Assembly (NCBI RefSeq): GCF_007993065.1
Contig: NZ_VOPL01000008.1
Coordinates: 1 to 64,000 of the forward strand
Length of the DNA: 64,000 nt
Source: Paracoccus aurantiacus
GTDB lineage: Bacteria > Pseudomonadota > Alphaproteobacteria > Rhodobacterales > Rhodobacteraceae
Reading direction: 5' to 3'
Shown here: in pieces, positions 8,372 to 16,358 of the stretch
How the letters are laid out: each line of letters starts with the position of its first letter
How positions within the stretch are numbered: the first letter of the stretch is position 1
Translations under genes and position numbers: made by a program
Notes under the pieces: generated by a model
The model's input: only the letters and a program-made list of their open reading frames with translations
Databases searched by the model: none
Told to the model about the DNA's origin: nothing

Positions 8372-9322
8372 ATGGTGCGAGTCCTAATTACCGGGGGAAC
8401 CGGGTTTATCGGCGCGCACCTCGTCAGGGATTGCCTGAAGCGTGGGGACGACGTTTCCGTGCTGACGCGGCCCGGCAGCGATCTTTGGCGGCTTGAAGAT
8501 GTGCTGCCGCAGATCCGGCTTCATACCGTTGATGTTCTTGATCCGCGCGCGGTGAAAAAGGTGCTGGATGCCGAAAATCCGCAGCGCGTGTTCCTGATTG
8601 CGGCGGCCACGCGGTTTCGCCGCAAAAGCGGGCTGGGCGAGGTGGATCAGGCGTTGCGCGCCAATGTCGACCCGCTGCGGATCATGCTGGACGCGATTTC
8701 GGACCTGCCCGACCCGCCTGCCGCCGTGGTCCGCACCGGCACCCTTGCCGAGATATCGACCGACACCGCGGTCGAGGATGCGCCCGCGAATATCTATGGC
8801 CTTTCGCTTCTGATGGGCACGCATCTGCAGCGCATCTGGCGCGAATGGACCGGGATACCCGCGGTAACGGCGCGCCTGTGCCTTACATATGGCGCTGGCC
8901 AGTCCGAGGATTTCTTCATCCCCGAGGCAATTGCCAAGGCGCTGAACGGCCGGTTCGAGGCACCGCGCCAGCCCGGCGCGCGCAGGGATCTGCTGCATGT
9001 CGATGATGTCGTCGCCGCGCTTCAGCTGATTGCCGATCATGCCGGCGAGTTGCCCGCGACGATCAATCTTTCGACTGGTGATCCGCAGCGTCTCGGCGAC
9101 GTTGGCGACATCATCGCCACCTTGACGGGACAGTCCGAGACGGCGCTTTCTCAGGTCGTGTCCGCCGATCAAGGCGCAGACGACATCGTTTCCTGCCCGC
9201 CTTCGGCGGAGCTGGCTTCGCTCGGCTGGATGCCGCGCGTAACGCTGCGCGAAGGCATCGCGCAGGTCATTGACTGGCAGCGCGAGCGCGATGCCACATC
9301 GCGAAGAAGGCATCTTGCATGA
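8372..9322 (+). CDS. NAD(P)-dependent sugar epimerase/reductase, SDR family with lost Lys
   Basis: A 316-residue extended SDR protein with an intact N-terminal nucleotide motif (ITGGTGFIG, residues 6-14). By position in the pathway it should be the final 4-keto reductase or an epimerase of the CDP-branched sugar. The usual Tyr-x3-Lys pair reads Tyr142-Gly-Leu-Ser-Leu146, so the catalytic lysine is replaced by leucine. Ser/Thr residues of the active site remain (RTGT, 121-124). The stop overlaps the next gene as ATGA. It could be an atypical reductase or a binding-only subunit. Cofactor binding looks sound; catalysis is open. Confidence 0.75.
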   Translation: MVRVLITGGTGFIGAHLVRDCLKRGDDVSVLTRPGSDLWRLEDVLPQIRLHTVDVLDPRAVKKVLDAENPQRVFLIAAATRFRRKSGLGEVDQALRANVDPLRIMLDAISDLPDPPAAVVRTGTLAEISTDTAVEDAPANIYGLSLLMGTHLQRIWREWTGIPAVTARLCLTYGAGQSEDFFIPEAIAKALNGRFEAPRQPGARRDLLHVDDVVAALQLIADHAGELPATINLSTGDPQRLGDVGDIIATLTGQSETALSQVVSADQGADDIVSCPPSAELASLGWMPRVTLREGIAQVIDWQRERDATSRRRHLA

Positions 9323-10302
9323 GTTTCATTTCCCTCCTCGTCCCCGCCTATAACGAAGAGGCCAATGTCCGTGACTGCTACGACCGCATGGCTGCCGTGC
9401 TGGAGGGTCTGCCCGATATAGAGGCAGAGATCATCTTCACCGACAACCATTCGACCGACCGTACGTTCGCTATCCTCAGCGAGATCGCGGCCGAGGATTC
9501 GCGCGTGCGGGTTTTCCGGTTTTCGCGCAATGTCGGCTATCAGAACTCGGTCATGTTCGCTTATAAGGCCGCGCGCGGCGACTGCGCGATCCAGCTGGAC
9601 TGCGACCTTCAGGACCCGCCAGAGCTTATACCGCAGATGCTGGATCTGTGGCGGCAGGGCAATCAGGTCGTCTATGGCATCCGCAAGAAGCTGCCCGACG
9701 GGCCGGTCGTGGCAGCCCTGCGGCGCGGGTTTTACTGGTTCATTGACCGGATCAGCCCCGACGACCTGCCGCGCAATGCGGGTGAGTTCCGGCTGACCGA
9801 CCGGGTTGTTCTGGACCAGATCCGGCGCAGCGAGGATCGCTCTCCCTATATGCGTGGCATGATCTCGGCGATGGGGTTCAAGCAGGTCGGCTTCGATTAC
9901 GACCGCGCCGCCCGCACAGCAGGGGAGTCCAAATTCCCGCTGAAGGCGATGCTTTCGCTGGCGGTGGACGGCATGGTCAATCACTCGCTGGTGCCGCTTC
10001 GGCTGGCCTCGACCGTGTCGCTGTTCGCCGGGCTTTTCACCTTCCTGATCCTGCTGGGCTATCTGATCGGCAAGCTGCTGTTCGGTCAGCAATGGCCGCC
10101 GGGCTTTGCGACACTGGTCATTTTGCTGCTGATGTCGATGACGCTGAATGCGATGTTCCTGGGTATCCTTGGCGAGTATATCGGGCGGATCTTCATGCAG
10201 ACAAAGAACCTGAACGCGCCCATCGTCGAGGCGACGCTGAATGTCGAAACCCTGCCCGTGGTCGAGACGCCGCCCGTCGCACAGGTTCCCGTGGCGCGCT
10301 GA
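9319..10302 (+). CDS. GT2 polyprenyl-phosphate sugar transferase (GtrB-like)
   Basis: A 327-residue family 2 glycosyltransferase of the dolichol-phosphate mannose synthase/GtrB type. The N-terminal GT-A domain has the opening VPAYNEEAN and the metal-binding DCD at 94-96 (LDCDLQDP). Two C-terminal membrane helices lie roughly at 235-260 and 270-295. Such proteins load a nucleotide sugar onto undecaprenyl phosphate on the cytoplasmic face. With the GtrA-like protein (1912) and the GT-C enzyme (2328) it completes a Gtr pathway, presumably for the CDP-branched deoxyhexose made between them. A short Pro/Val-rich tail ends the protein. Confidence 0.85.
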   Translation: MSFISLLVPAYNEEANVRDCYDRMAAVLEGLPDIEAEIIFTDNHSTDRTFAILSEIAAEDSRVRVFRFSRNVGYQNSVMFAYKAARGDCAIQLDCDLQDPPELIPQMLDLWRQGNQVVYGIRKKLPDGPVVAALRRGFYWFIDRISPDDLPRNAGEFRLTDRVVLDQIRRSEDRSPYMRGMISAMGFKQVGFDYDRAARTAGESKFPLKAMLSLAVDGMVNHSLVPLRLASTVSLFAGLFTFLILLGYLIGKLLFGQQWPPGFATLVILLLMSMTLNAMFLGILGEYIGRIFMQTKNLNAPIVEATLNVETLPVVETPPVAQVPVAR

Positions 10303-10348
10303 CGGCGCTTTGATCGGTGAAGGGCTGACCTTCGGCGAAAAGCGCCGT
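10302..10348. repeat. Nested inverted repeat after the glycan operon
   Basis: ACGGCGCTTT pairs perfectly with AAAGCGCCGT around a 27-base interior. The interior itself contains GAAGG-gctga-CCTTC, giving a two-tier hairpin directly at the stop of the GT2 gene. There is no T-tract, so it is not a classical intrinsic terminator. It may stabilise the operon 3' end or mark the operon border before rnd. Confidence 0.6.
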
Positions 10349-10374
10349 ATAGACCTCTGAAACAGGAGTTTATC

Positions 10375-10989
10375 ATGGCCATCCACCTGTATCAGAACGA
10401 TTTGCCCGATGGGCTGGACCTTGGGTCGGTGGTCGCCATTGACACCGAAACCATGGGGCTGGACCCGCGCCGCGACCGGCTGTGCCTTGTGCAGATGTCG
10501 TCGGGCGATGGGGACGCGCATCTGGTGCAGATCGCGCCGGGACAGACCTCTGCGCCGAACCTGACGCGGATGCTGAGCGATCCCGGCGTCGTGAAGCTGT
10601 TCCATTACGGGCGCTTCGACATCGCCGCCATGCTGAATGCCTTCGGGGTCGTGACCGCGCCGGTCTGGTGCACGAAGATCGCGTCCAAGATGATCCGCAC
10701 CTATACCGACCGGCACGGGCTGAAATATCTGCTTCAGGCGCTGGTGGGCGTCGATGTGTCAAAGCAGCAGCAGACATCGGACTGGGGAGCTGCCGAGCTG
10801 ACCGAGGCGCAGCTGGAATATGCGGCATCGGACGTCCTGTATCTGCATCAGCTTAAGGACGAACTGGAAAAGCTGCTGGCCCGCGAAGGCCGGACTGAAC
10901 TGGCGCATGCCTGCTTCGATTTTCTTCCTACCCGCGCCCAGCTGGACCTGATGGGCTGGGGGGATGAAAACGACATCTTCCATCACTAG
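10375..10989 (+). CDS. rnd: Ribonuclease D, short form
   Basis: A 204-residue DEDDy 3'-5' exonuclease. The catalytic set is visible: Asp23 and Glu25 in AIDTETMG, Asp82 in FHYGRFD, Tyr149 and Asp153 in YAASDVLYL. RNase D trims the 3' ends of tRNA precursors and other structured RNAs. It lacks the C-terminal HRDC domains of the E. coli enzyme, as is usual for the roughly 200-residue alphaproteobacterial form. A good AACAGGAG site precedes the ATG. The next gene, kdsD, starts at the base after the stop. Confidence 0.88.
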   Translation: MAIHLYQNDLPDGLDLGSVVAIDTETMGLDPRRDRLCLVQMSSGDGDAHLVQIAPGQTSAPNLTRMLSDPGVVKLFHYGRFDIAAMLNAFGVVTAPVWCTKIASKMIRTYTDRHGLKYLLQALVGVDVSKQQQTSDWGAAELTEAQLEYAASDVLYLHQLKDELEKLLAREGRTELAHACFDFLPTRAQLDLMGWGDENDIFHH

Positions 10990-11943
10990 ATGCCAGCGAT
11001 GAGCGAATATCTGGATACCGCCCGCCGCGTCATCGCGACCGAGGCTGATGGTCTGGCGGCCCTGTCTGCCAGTCTTGGCGATACGTTTGATCGCGCGATC
11101 GAAACGATTCTGGCCGCGCGGGGCCGCGTCGTCGTGTCGGGCATGGGCAAATCCGGCCATATCGCCCGCAAGATCGCGGCGACCTTCGCCAGCACCGGTA
11201 CGCCGTCGCAATTCGTCCACCCGGCCGAGGCCAGCCACGGAGATCTGGGCATGGTGGCGGAAGGCGATGTGGTTATCGTGATTTCCAACTCCGGCGAGAC
11301 ACCCGAAATCGCCGATATTGTTGCCCATACCCGCCGCTTCAGCATTCCGCTGATCGGGATTGCCAGCCGCGAAGGCTCGACGCTGATCCGCCAGGCGGAT
11401 GTGGCGCTGATCCTGCCGGCGTCGCCCGAGGCATGCGGCAAGGGGATCGTGCCAACCACCTCGACCACGATGACGCTTGCGCTTGGCGATGCGCTGGCGG
11501 TGGCGCTGATGGAACATCGCAGCTTCACGCCCGAACATTTCCGCACCTTCCATCCCGGCGGCAAGCTGGGCGCGCTGCTGTCCCGCGTCGGCGATCTGAT
11601 GCACGAAGACATGCCGCTGGTCACGGAAGACACGCCCATGACCGAGGCGCTGCTGACCATCAGTCAGAAAGGCTACGGCGTGACCGGCGTCACCGGGGCC
11701 GACGGGCGGCTGGTCGGGATCATCACCGATGGCGACCTTCGCCGGCACATGGACGGGCTGCTGGATCACCGCGCCGCTGATGTGATGACTGCGAACCCGC
11801 GCACGATCGGCGCCGATCAACTGGCCGAGGCGGCGCTTGCCCAGATGCAGGACCGCAAGATCACCTGTCTTTTCGCGGTCGATCAAGGAATGCCGCGCGG
11901 CATCCTGCATATCCACGACTGCCTGCGTGCCGGGATGGTCTGA
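10990..11943 (+). CDS. kdsD: Arabinose-5-phosphate isomerase
   Basis: A 317-residue KpsF/GutQ-type enzyme that interconverts ribulose 5-phosphate and arabinose 5-phosphate, the first committed step of Kdo synthesis. An N-terminal SIS domain (GMGKSGHIARKIA near 51-63; SNSGETPE) is followed by two CBS domains in the C-terminal third. It heads the run kdsD-lptC-lptA-lptB, tying Kdo supply to LPS export. Its stop overlaps the lptC start as TGATG. A second ATG nine bases downstream (MSEYL) is an equally possible start. Confidence 0.92.
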   Translation: MPAMSEYLDTARRVIATEADGLAALSASLGDTFDRAIETILAARGRVVVSGMGKSGHIARKIAATFASTGTPSQFVHPAEASHGDLGMVAEGDVVIVISNSGETPEIADIVAHTRRFSIPLIGIASREGSTLIRQADVALILPASPEACGKGIVPTTSTTMTLALGDALAVALMEHRSFTPEHFRTFHPGGKLGALLSRVGDLMHEDMPLVTEDTPMTEALLTISQKGYGVTGVTGADGRLVGIITDGDLRRHMDGLLDHRAADVMTANPRTIGADQLAEAALAQMQDRKITCLFAVDQGMPRGILHIHDCLRAGMV

Positions 11944-12512
11944 TGCTGCGCTCTCGGCTGATCGCATGGCTCAGGATCATTCTGCCGCTGGCCGCGCTGG
12001 CGATCCTTTCGACAATGTTCCTTGTCAGTCGGACCCCCAATCCTGATGATGCGCTGCCCTATGCAGAGGTCGATGCCGAAGATCTGGCCCGCGACCCGCG
12101 CATGACCCGCCCCGAATTCGCTGGCGTCAGCGATGGCGGGGCAGAGGTGACGCTTACCGCGGCAGAGGCTCGGCCCGGCGCTGGCACCGACAGTTCGGCA
12201 CAGCGTTTACGGCTGACATGGCGCACGAAGGACGGGCTTGCGGCCGATCTGACCGCGCCCGATGCGAAGCTTGACGGACAGGTCGTGCTGATGTCCGGCG
12301 GCGTTCGTATGACGACATCTGATGGATGGGCGATGACGGTGCCACAGGTCGAAAGCGATATGGAAACGGATCGGCTTCTGGGAACCGGCGGGCTGACCGC
12401 ATTTGCACCGATGGGCCGGCTTGACGCGCAGACGGTCGAGATCACCCGGACCGATGACGGTCAGCAGCTATTGAATTTATCAGGCGACGTGCGTCTGGTA
12501 TATCAACCCTGA
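11943..12512 (+). CDS. lptC: LPS export protein LptC
   Basis: A 189-residue bitopic inner-membrane protein: one N-terminal helix (about residues 8-28) followed by a periplasmic beta-jellyroll. LptC links the LptB2FG transporter to the periplasmic LptA bridge that carries LPS to the outer membrane. Sequence similarity is loose, as usual for LptC. The membrane anchor, length, overlap with kdsD and position just before lptA and lptB make the call firm. Confidence 0.85.
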   Translation: MLRSRLIAWLRIILPLAALAILSTMFLVSRTPNPDDALPYAEVDAEDLARDPRMTRPEFAGVSDGGAEVTLTAAEARPGAGTDSSAQRLRLTWRTKDGLAADLTAPDAKLDGQVVLMSGGVRMTTSDGWAMTVPQVESDMETDRLLGTGGLTAFAPMGRLDAQTVEITRTDDGQQLLNLSGDVRLVYQP

Positions 12513-12530
12513 TCCGCCCTGAAAGGAACG

Positions 12531-13019
12531 ATGATGCGCCGCGCTACGATTTTCGCATTTCTCATGTCGGGGCTGACCGCTCTGCCGGTCGCCGCGCAGA
12601 CCGTGGCATTTGGCGGGATGAAGGCCGATACCTCTGCCCCGGTAGAGCTTGCGGCTGATAACCTGACCGTCAACCAGTCGAACGGGCAGGCGGAATTCAC
12701 CGGCAATGTTCGCATCGGGCAGGGACAGATGAAGCTGTCTGCCGACAAGGTCGTCGTGCAGTATGTGCAGGGCGATACCAAAAAGATCGACAATCTGGAG
12801 GCGACGGGCAACGTCACGCTGGTCAATGGTGCTGACGCTGCAGAAGCGCAGCAGGCGACTTACGAGGTGTCCAGCGGAAATATCACGCTGATTGGTGACG
12901 TTCTGCTGACCCAAGGGGAAAATGTCATGTCGGGTGACAAAATCCTTGTCAATCTGGCGGATGGCACGGCGCAGGCATCCGGGCGCGTGCGGTCCGTTCT
13001 GCAACCGGGCAGCAACTGA
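12531..13019 (+). CDS. lptA: LPS transport periplasmic protein LptA
   Basis: A 162-residue protein with an N-terminal signal peptide ending at about VAAQ (residue 23) and an OstA/LptA beta-jellyroll. The repeats include [20 protein letters not shown] and the [10 protein letters not shown] segment. LptA oligomers form the bridge for LPS across the periplasm between LptC and LptD. A double ATG at the start allows initiation one codon later; AAAGGAACG provides the ribosome site. Its stop overlaps the lptB start. Confidence 0.9.
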   Translation: MMRRATIFAFLMSGLTALPVAAQTVAFGGMKADTSAPVELAADNLTVNQSNGQAEFTGNVRIGQGQMKLSADKVVVQYVQGDTKKIDNLEATGNVTLVNGADAAEAQQATYEVSSGNITLIGDVLLTQGENVMSGDKILVNLADGTAQASGRVRSVLQPGSN

Positions 13020-13762
13020 TGGCCGAGACTGTGCCGGCAGAGGGCCTCGCCGTTCGAAATCTGCGCAAGTCCTACCGAAAGCGCCCCGTCATCCGCGACG
13101 TTTCCATGGACCTCGCGCGGGGCGAGGTCGTCGCGCTGCTGGGTCCGAACGGGTCGGGCAAGACCACCTGCTTTTACTGCATAGCCGGCCTTGTCGCGCC
13201 TGATTCGGGACATGTCTATATCGACGGGCAGGACGTGACCGCACTGCCGATGTACCGGCGTGCGCGCATGGGCATCGGCTATCTGCCGCAGGAAATGTCG
13301 ATCTTCCGCGGCCTGACGGTCGAACAGAACATCTCCGCCGTGCTGGAGGTGGTGGAGCCGAGCGCCCATCGCCGCCGTGACCGGCTGGAGGAACTCTTGG
13401 GCGAATTCTCCATCGGGCATATCCGGAACGCGTCGGCAATGGCGCTTTCGGGCGGGGAGCGCAGGCGCGCCGAGATCGCGCGCTGCCTTGCCTCGAATCC
13501 GAAATATCTTCTGCTTGACGAGCCCTTCGCCGGGGTCGATCCGATTGCGGTCGGCGATATTCGCGGGCTGGTCCATGATCTGAAATCGCGCGGGATCGGT
13601 GTGCTGATTACCGATCACAATGTCCGCGAGACACTGGGAATCGTCGACCGTGCCTATATCCTGCATGACGGTCATGTGCTGATGTCCGGCACCACCGATC
13701 AGATCATCGCCGACCCCCGCGTCCGCGAAGTATATTTGGGCGATACATTCAGCCTTTCCTGA
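13019..13762 (+). CDS. lptB: LPS export ABC transporter ATP-binding protein LptB
   Basis: A 247-residue ABC ATPase. The Walker [10 protein letters not shown] lies at 42-50, the signature LSGGE at 143-147, Walker B LLLDEP at 164-169 followed by FAGVDP, and the H-loop in ITDHNVRET. It powers extraction of LPS from the inner membrane with LptF and LptG, which are not in this window. The start overlaps the lptA stop. In many proteobacteria rpoN comes next, but here hpf follows instead. Confidence 0.93.
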   Translation: MAETVPAEGLAVRNLRKSYRKRPVIRDVSMDLARGEVVALLGPNGSGKTTCFYCIAGLVAPDSGHVYIDGQDVTALPMYRRARMGIGYLPQEMSIFRGLTVEQNISAVLEVVEPSAHRRRDRLEELLGEFSIGHIRNASAMALSGGERRRAEIARCLASNPKYLLLDEPFAGVDPIAVGDIRGLVHDLKSRGIGVLITDHNVRETLGIVDRAYILHDGHVLMSGTTDQIIADPRVREVYLGDTFSLS

Positions 13763-13803
13763 GAAATCCGGCGGTTGGCGCGGATTGCGCATCAAGCCCG
13801 TCG

Positions 13804-13832
13804 TTGACAGACCCGCGGCCCGGTCGCAGACT
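13804..13832 (+). promoter_or_regulatory. Possible sigma70 promoter for hpf-ptsN
   Basis: TTGACA at 13804-13809 is a perfect -35 hexamer. A 17-base spacer leads to CAGACT, a weak -10 with three matches. It lies about 65 bases before the hpf start in the 133-base gap after lptB, where a separate promoter would make sense. Confidence 0.4.
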
Positions 13833-13895
13833 GGCCCGATCCGGTGCGTCCCTGCCAGAGTCCGGCGGGGGCCGGACGAAGAAAGGGATAAAAGA

Positions 13896-14474
13896 ATGCG
13901 TTATCAGATCAGTGGTAAGCAGATCGACATCGGCGAGGCCTTGACCCAGCACGTGCAGAACGAACTGGGGGAAACCATCGGGAAGTACTCTCAGCGCCCG
14001 ACCGAAGCCATCGTCACCTTCTCGAAGAAGGCGCATATGCTGGTCTGCGATGTTCTTGTGCATCTTTCCACAGGTTTGACGGTTCAGTCCAAGGGCGACG
14101 CAGCGGAAATCTATGCTGCATTCGAAGAAGCCCGCGAGCGGATGGACAAGCAGCTGCGTCGCTATAAACGACGCCTGAAGGATCATCATAAGGACAGGTC
14201 CGAGCCGGTTGAATACGGCGCAGCCGGCATGTATGTGCTTCCCGCCGACGAGGATGAGTGGGAATCGCAGGACGATACGGGCCTGCAGCCGGTCATTGTC
14301 GCGGAAATGGAATCGCGCGTTCCGACGCTTTCGGTCGGTGACGCTGTCATGCAGATGGAACTTGCCGGCGCGCCGCTGCTGGTGTTCCGCAACGAGAAAC
14401 ATGGGGGCGTGAACGTCGTGCATCGCCGCGATGACGGCAATATCGGCTGGATCGACCCGCGCAACATCAGATAA
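13896..14474 (+). CDS. hpf: Ribosome hibernation promoting factor, long form
   Basis: A 192-residue long HPF. The N-terminal RaiA-like domain (about 1-100, MRYQISGKQIDIGEALT) binds the 30S subunit. A linker leads to the C-terminal dimerisation domain (about 135-190; GDAVMQMELAGAPLLVFRNE). Long HPF makes 100S ribosome dimers in stationary phase. The start is the ATG after GAAAGGGATAAAAGA; the longer frame upstream is not coding. The ptsN neighbour is the usual one. Confidence 0.92.
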   Translation: MRYQISGKQIDIGEALTQHVQNELGETIGKYSQRPTEAIVTFSKKAHMLVCDVLVHLSTGLTVQSKGDAAEIYAAFEEARERMDKQLRRYKRRLKDHHKDRSEPVEYGAAGMYVLPADEDEWESQDDTGLQPVIVAEMESRVPTLSVGDAVMQMELAGAPLLVFRNEKHGGVNVVHRRDDGNIGWIDPRNIR

Positions 14475-14488
14475 GCCGCAGCGCGGTT

Positions 14489-14518
14489 TGACGCCTCGGG
14501 CCGGTGTCCGGGGCGTCA
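14489..14518 (+). terminator. GC-rich hairpin between hpf and ptsN
   Basis: TGACGCC pairs with GGCGTCA, with a further CCGG-tgt-CCGG hairpin inside. Only AGAAAG follows, with no T-tract. It is better seen as an attenuating or processing hairpin that could set hpf and ptsN transcript levels apart than as a full intrinsic terminator. Confidence 0.4.
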
Positions 14519-14533
14519 GAAAGACGGATCAGC

Positions 14534-14998
14534 ATGCAACTCAGCAATATCGTGAAGCCGGGCGCCGTACGGACCTATCCGCAGGTGACGTCCAAGAAGC
14601 GGCTTTTTCAGGACATCGCCGATCTGGCGCATCAGGTCTATGGCCTTGATGCCAGTCAGACGCTCGATTCCCTGCAGGAACGAGAGAGTCTTGGCCCGAC
14701 AGGCGTTGGCAACGGCGTGGCGCTGCCTCATGCGCGGCTGCATGGGCTGGACACCGTGGCGGGCGTTTTCGTGAAGCTCGACAAGCCGCTGGACTTTGAT
14801 GCGGTCGACCGTCAGCCGGTCGATCTGGTCTTTGCGCTTTTCGCGCCGAAAGACAGCGGCGTGGATCATCTGAAGGCGCTGGCGCTGGTGTCGCGGACGC
14901 TGCGCGACAACGACCTGCGCGCGAAGCTGCGGGCCAATTCCGACCCGGCGGCGCTGCACGCGATTCTGACCTCTGGTCCCGGTATGCAGGCTGCCTGA
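14534..14998 (+). CDS. ptsN: PTS IIA-like nitrogen regulatory protein PtsN
   Basis: A 154-residue EIIA-Ntr protein, the usual length when started at MQLSNIV. The phosphorylated histidine is His66 in GNGVALPHARLHG. PtsN receives phosphate from PtsP and NPr and adjusts potassium, nitrogen and carbon functions by protein contacts. It follows hpf after a 59-base gap. An upstream in-frame ATG would add ten residues without family support. The classical rpoN neighbour is missing here. Confidence 0.92.
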   Translation: MQLSNIVKPGAVRTYPQVTSKKRLFQDIADLAHQVYGLDASQTLDSLQERESLGPTGVGNGVALPHARLHGLDTVAGVFVKLDKPLDFDAVDRQPVDLVFALFAPKDSGVDHLKALALVSRTLRDNDLRAKLRANSDPAALHAILTSGPGMQAA

Positions 14999-15053
14999 CT
15001 TGGTGTCCCGCCGATTCGGCCCTATATTGGCTGAATTGGAGGAGGAAAGTTCG

Positions 15054-15245
15054 ATGACCAAGTCACCCACCGATCACGAACATCGCAGCGGCTCTGGCCG
15101 CGTGCGCGCCTACACGACGCAGGAACGCGAATCCGGCCTGCATCCCGCCGTCGAAGCCCTGCATCGCAGGCCACATTCGCGCGATGGCGATGAAGGCCGC
15201 AAGGCCAGCGAATACGCCCGGATCGAGCGCGGACGCGAAGAATAA
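15054..15245 (+). CDS. Small hydrophilic protein of unknown function
   Basis: A 63-residue, highly charged protein rich in Arg, Glu, His and Ser, with no membrane helix or signal peptide. A strong GGAGGAGGAAAG site sits seven bases before the ATG, so translation is likely. It lies 55 bases after ptsN on the same strand, and its stop directly abuts the convergent mutY stop. No family is recognised. The composition suggests an intrinsically disordered or nucleic-acid-binding protein, but this is only a guess. Confidence 0.6.
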   Translation: MTKSPTDHEHRSGSGRVRAYTTQERESGLHPAVEALHRRPHSRDGDEGRKASEYARIERGREE

Positions 15246-16274
15246 TCAGTCACGCAGCGCGCGCTCGGCACGCGTCCAGACCTTGCGCATCAGGCCGGGC
15301 AGCCCGAGGGGCGAAAACTCGTGCCGCGGCGTCCAGACGCCGCGTGTGGCTGCGCCCCCGGCGCAGGTCAGCCGCACATCCAGCCGCAGCGTGAAATGCG
15401 TGAAAACATGCTCTACCGGATCGAGGCTGTGCCAGTCTGCCTCTAACGGGGCTGGCAGGTCCGTCCCGTCCCATCCGCTTGACGGGAAAGCCAGCGTCCC
15501 CCCAAGCAGCCCCTTCGGTTCGCGTCTCTCCAGCAGCACTGCATCATCCGTCAGCGCCACCCACGCGATGCCGTGACGCTGCGGCTTTTCCGGTTTCGGA
15601 CTGCGTCGCGGCAGCTCTGCCGCGATACCGGCAGCGCGGGAGGCGCAGTCCTTCACAAGCGGGCAGATCGCGCAGGCGGGCTTGCGCGGCGCGCAGATCG
15701 TCGCGCCCAGATCCATCATCGCCTGCGCAAAATCGCCGGGACGACCGGTCGGTGTCAGAGTATCGGCAAGCGCGACGAGTTCGGGCTTGGCGGCGGGCAG
15801 GGGTGTTTCGACCGCGAAAAGGCGGGCGACGACACGTTCCACATTCCCATCGACCACGGTTTCCGGCTGGTCATAGGCGATGGCACTGATCGCGGCAGAG
15901 GTATAAGGCCCGATGCCGGGCAGTTTCTGCAGCTCTGCCCGCGTCGCAGGAAATCCACCTGCGGCGGCCACGGCCCGCGCGCAGGCAAGCAGGTTGCGGG
16001 CCCGCGCGTAATATCCAAGACCGGCCCATTCGGACATGACCTGCGCGTCATCTGCCGCCGCCAGTGCCTTCACCGTCGGCCACAGCGTCGTGAAACGCAG
16101 GAAATAGTCGCGCACGGCGGCAACGGTTGTCTGCTGCAGCATGATCTCTGACAGCCAGACGCGATAGGGGTCTGGCTGCTGGCCGCGCGCCCGCGCGGCT
16201 GGCGAAACGCGCCAGGGCAGGTCGCGCGCATGGCGGTCATACCAGTCCAGCAGGACAGGGGCGAGATCACGCAT
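15246..16274 (-). CDS. mutY: Adenine DNA glycosylase MutY
   Basis: A 342-residue base-excision repair enzyme removing adenine opposite 8-oxoguanine. Catalytic Glu43 lies in WLSEIMLQQT, the helix-hairpin-helix LPGIGPYTS at 118-126, and catalytic Asp142 in VVDGNVERV. The [4Fe-4S] ligands Cys194-x6-Cys201-x2-Cys204-x5-Cys210 are complete. A NUDIX-like C-terminal domain recognises 8-oxoG. It is divergent from the DciA-like gene with an 84-base shared upstream region. Confidence 0.95.
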   Translation of the reverse strand: MRDLAPVLLDWYDRHARDLPWRVSPAARARGQQPDPYRVWLSEIMLQQTTVAAVRDYFLRFTTLWPTVKALAAADDAQVMSEWAGLGYYARARNLLACARAVAAAGGFPATRAELQKLPGIGPYTSAAISAIAYDQPETVVDGNVERVVARLFAVETPLPAAKPELVALADTLTPTGRPGDFAQAMMDLGATICAPRKPACAICPLVKDCASRAAGIAAELPRRSPKPEKPQRHGIAWVALTDDAVLLERREPKGLLGGTLAFPSSGWDGTDLPAPLEADWHSLDPVEHVFTHFTLRLDVRLTCAGGAATRGVWTPRHEFSPLGLPGLMRKVWTRAERALRD

Positions 16275-16358
16275 GGCTCACAGCTTTTTTGGTCGGTCTC
16301 ACTGGCATACCTGCGGCGGCTTGCTAAACTGACGCCGTTCTTAACCTGCGGAGCCCGC

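Noticed and set aside
9169..10716. 515-residue open frame antisense to the GT2 and SDR genes
   Set aside because: Low-complexity Arg/Gln/His composition spanning several real genes on the other strand.
13833..13851. Sigma54-like TGG...GC element before hpf
   Set aside because: The GG and GC doublets are 11 bases apart instead of 10, and the -12 TTGC is not matched.
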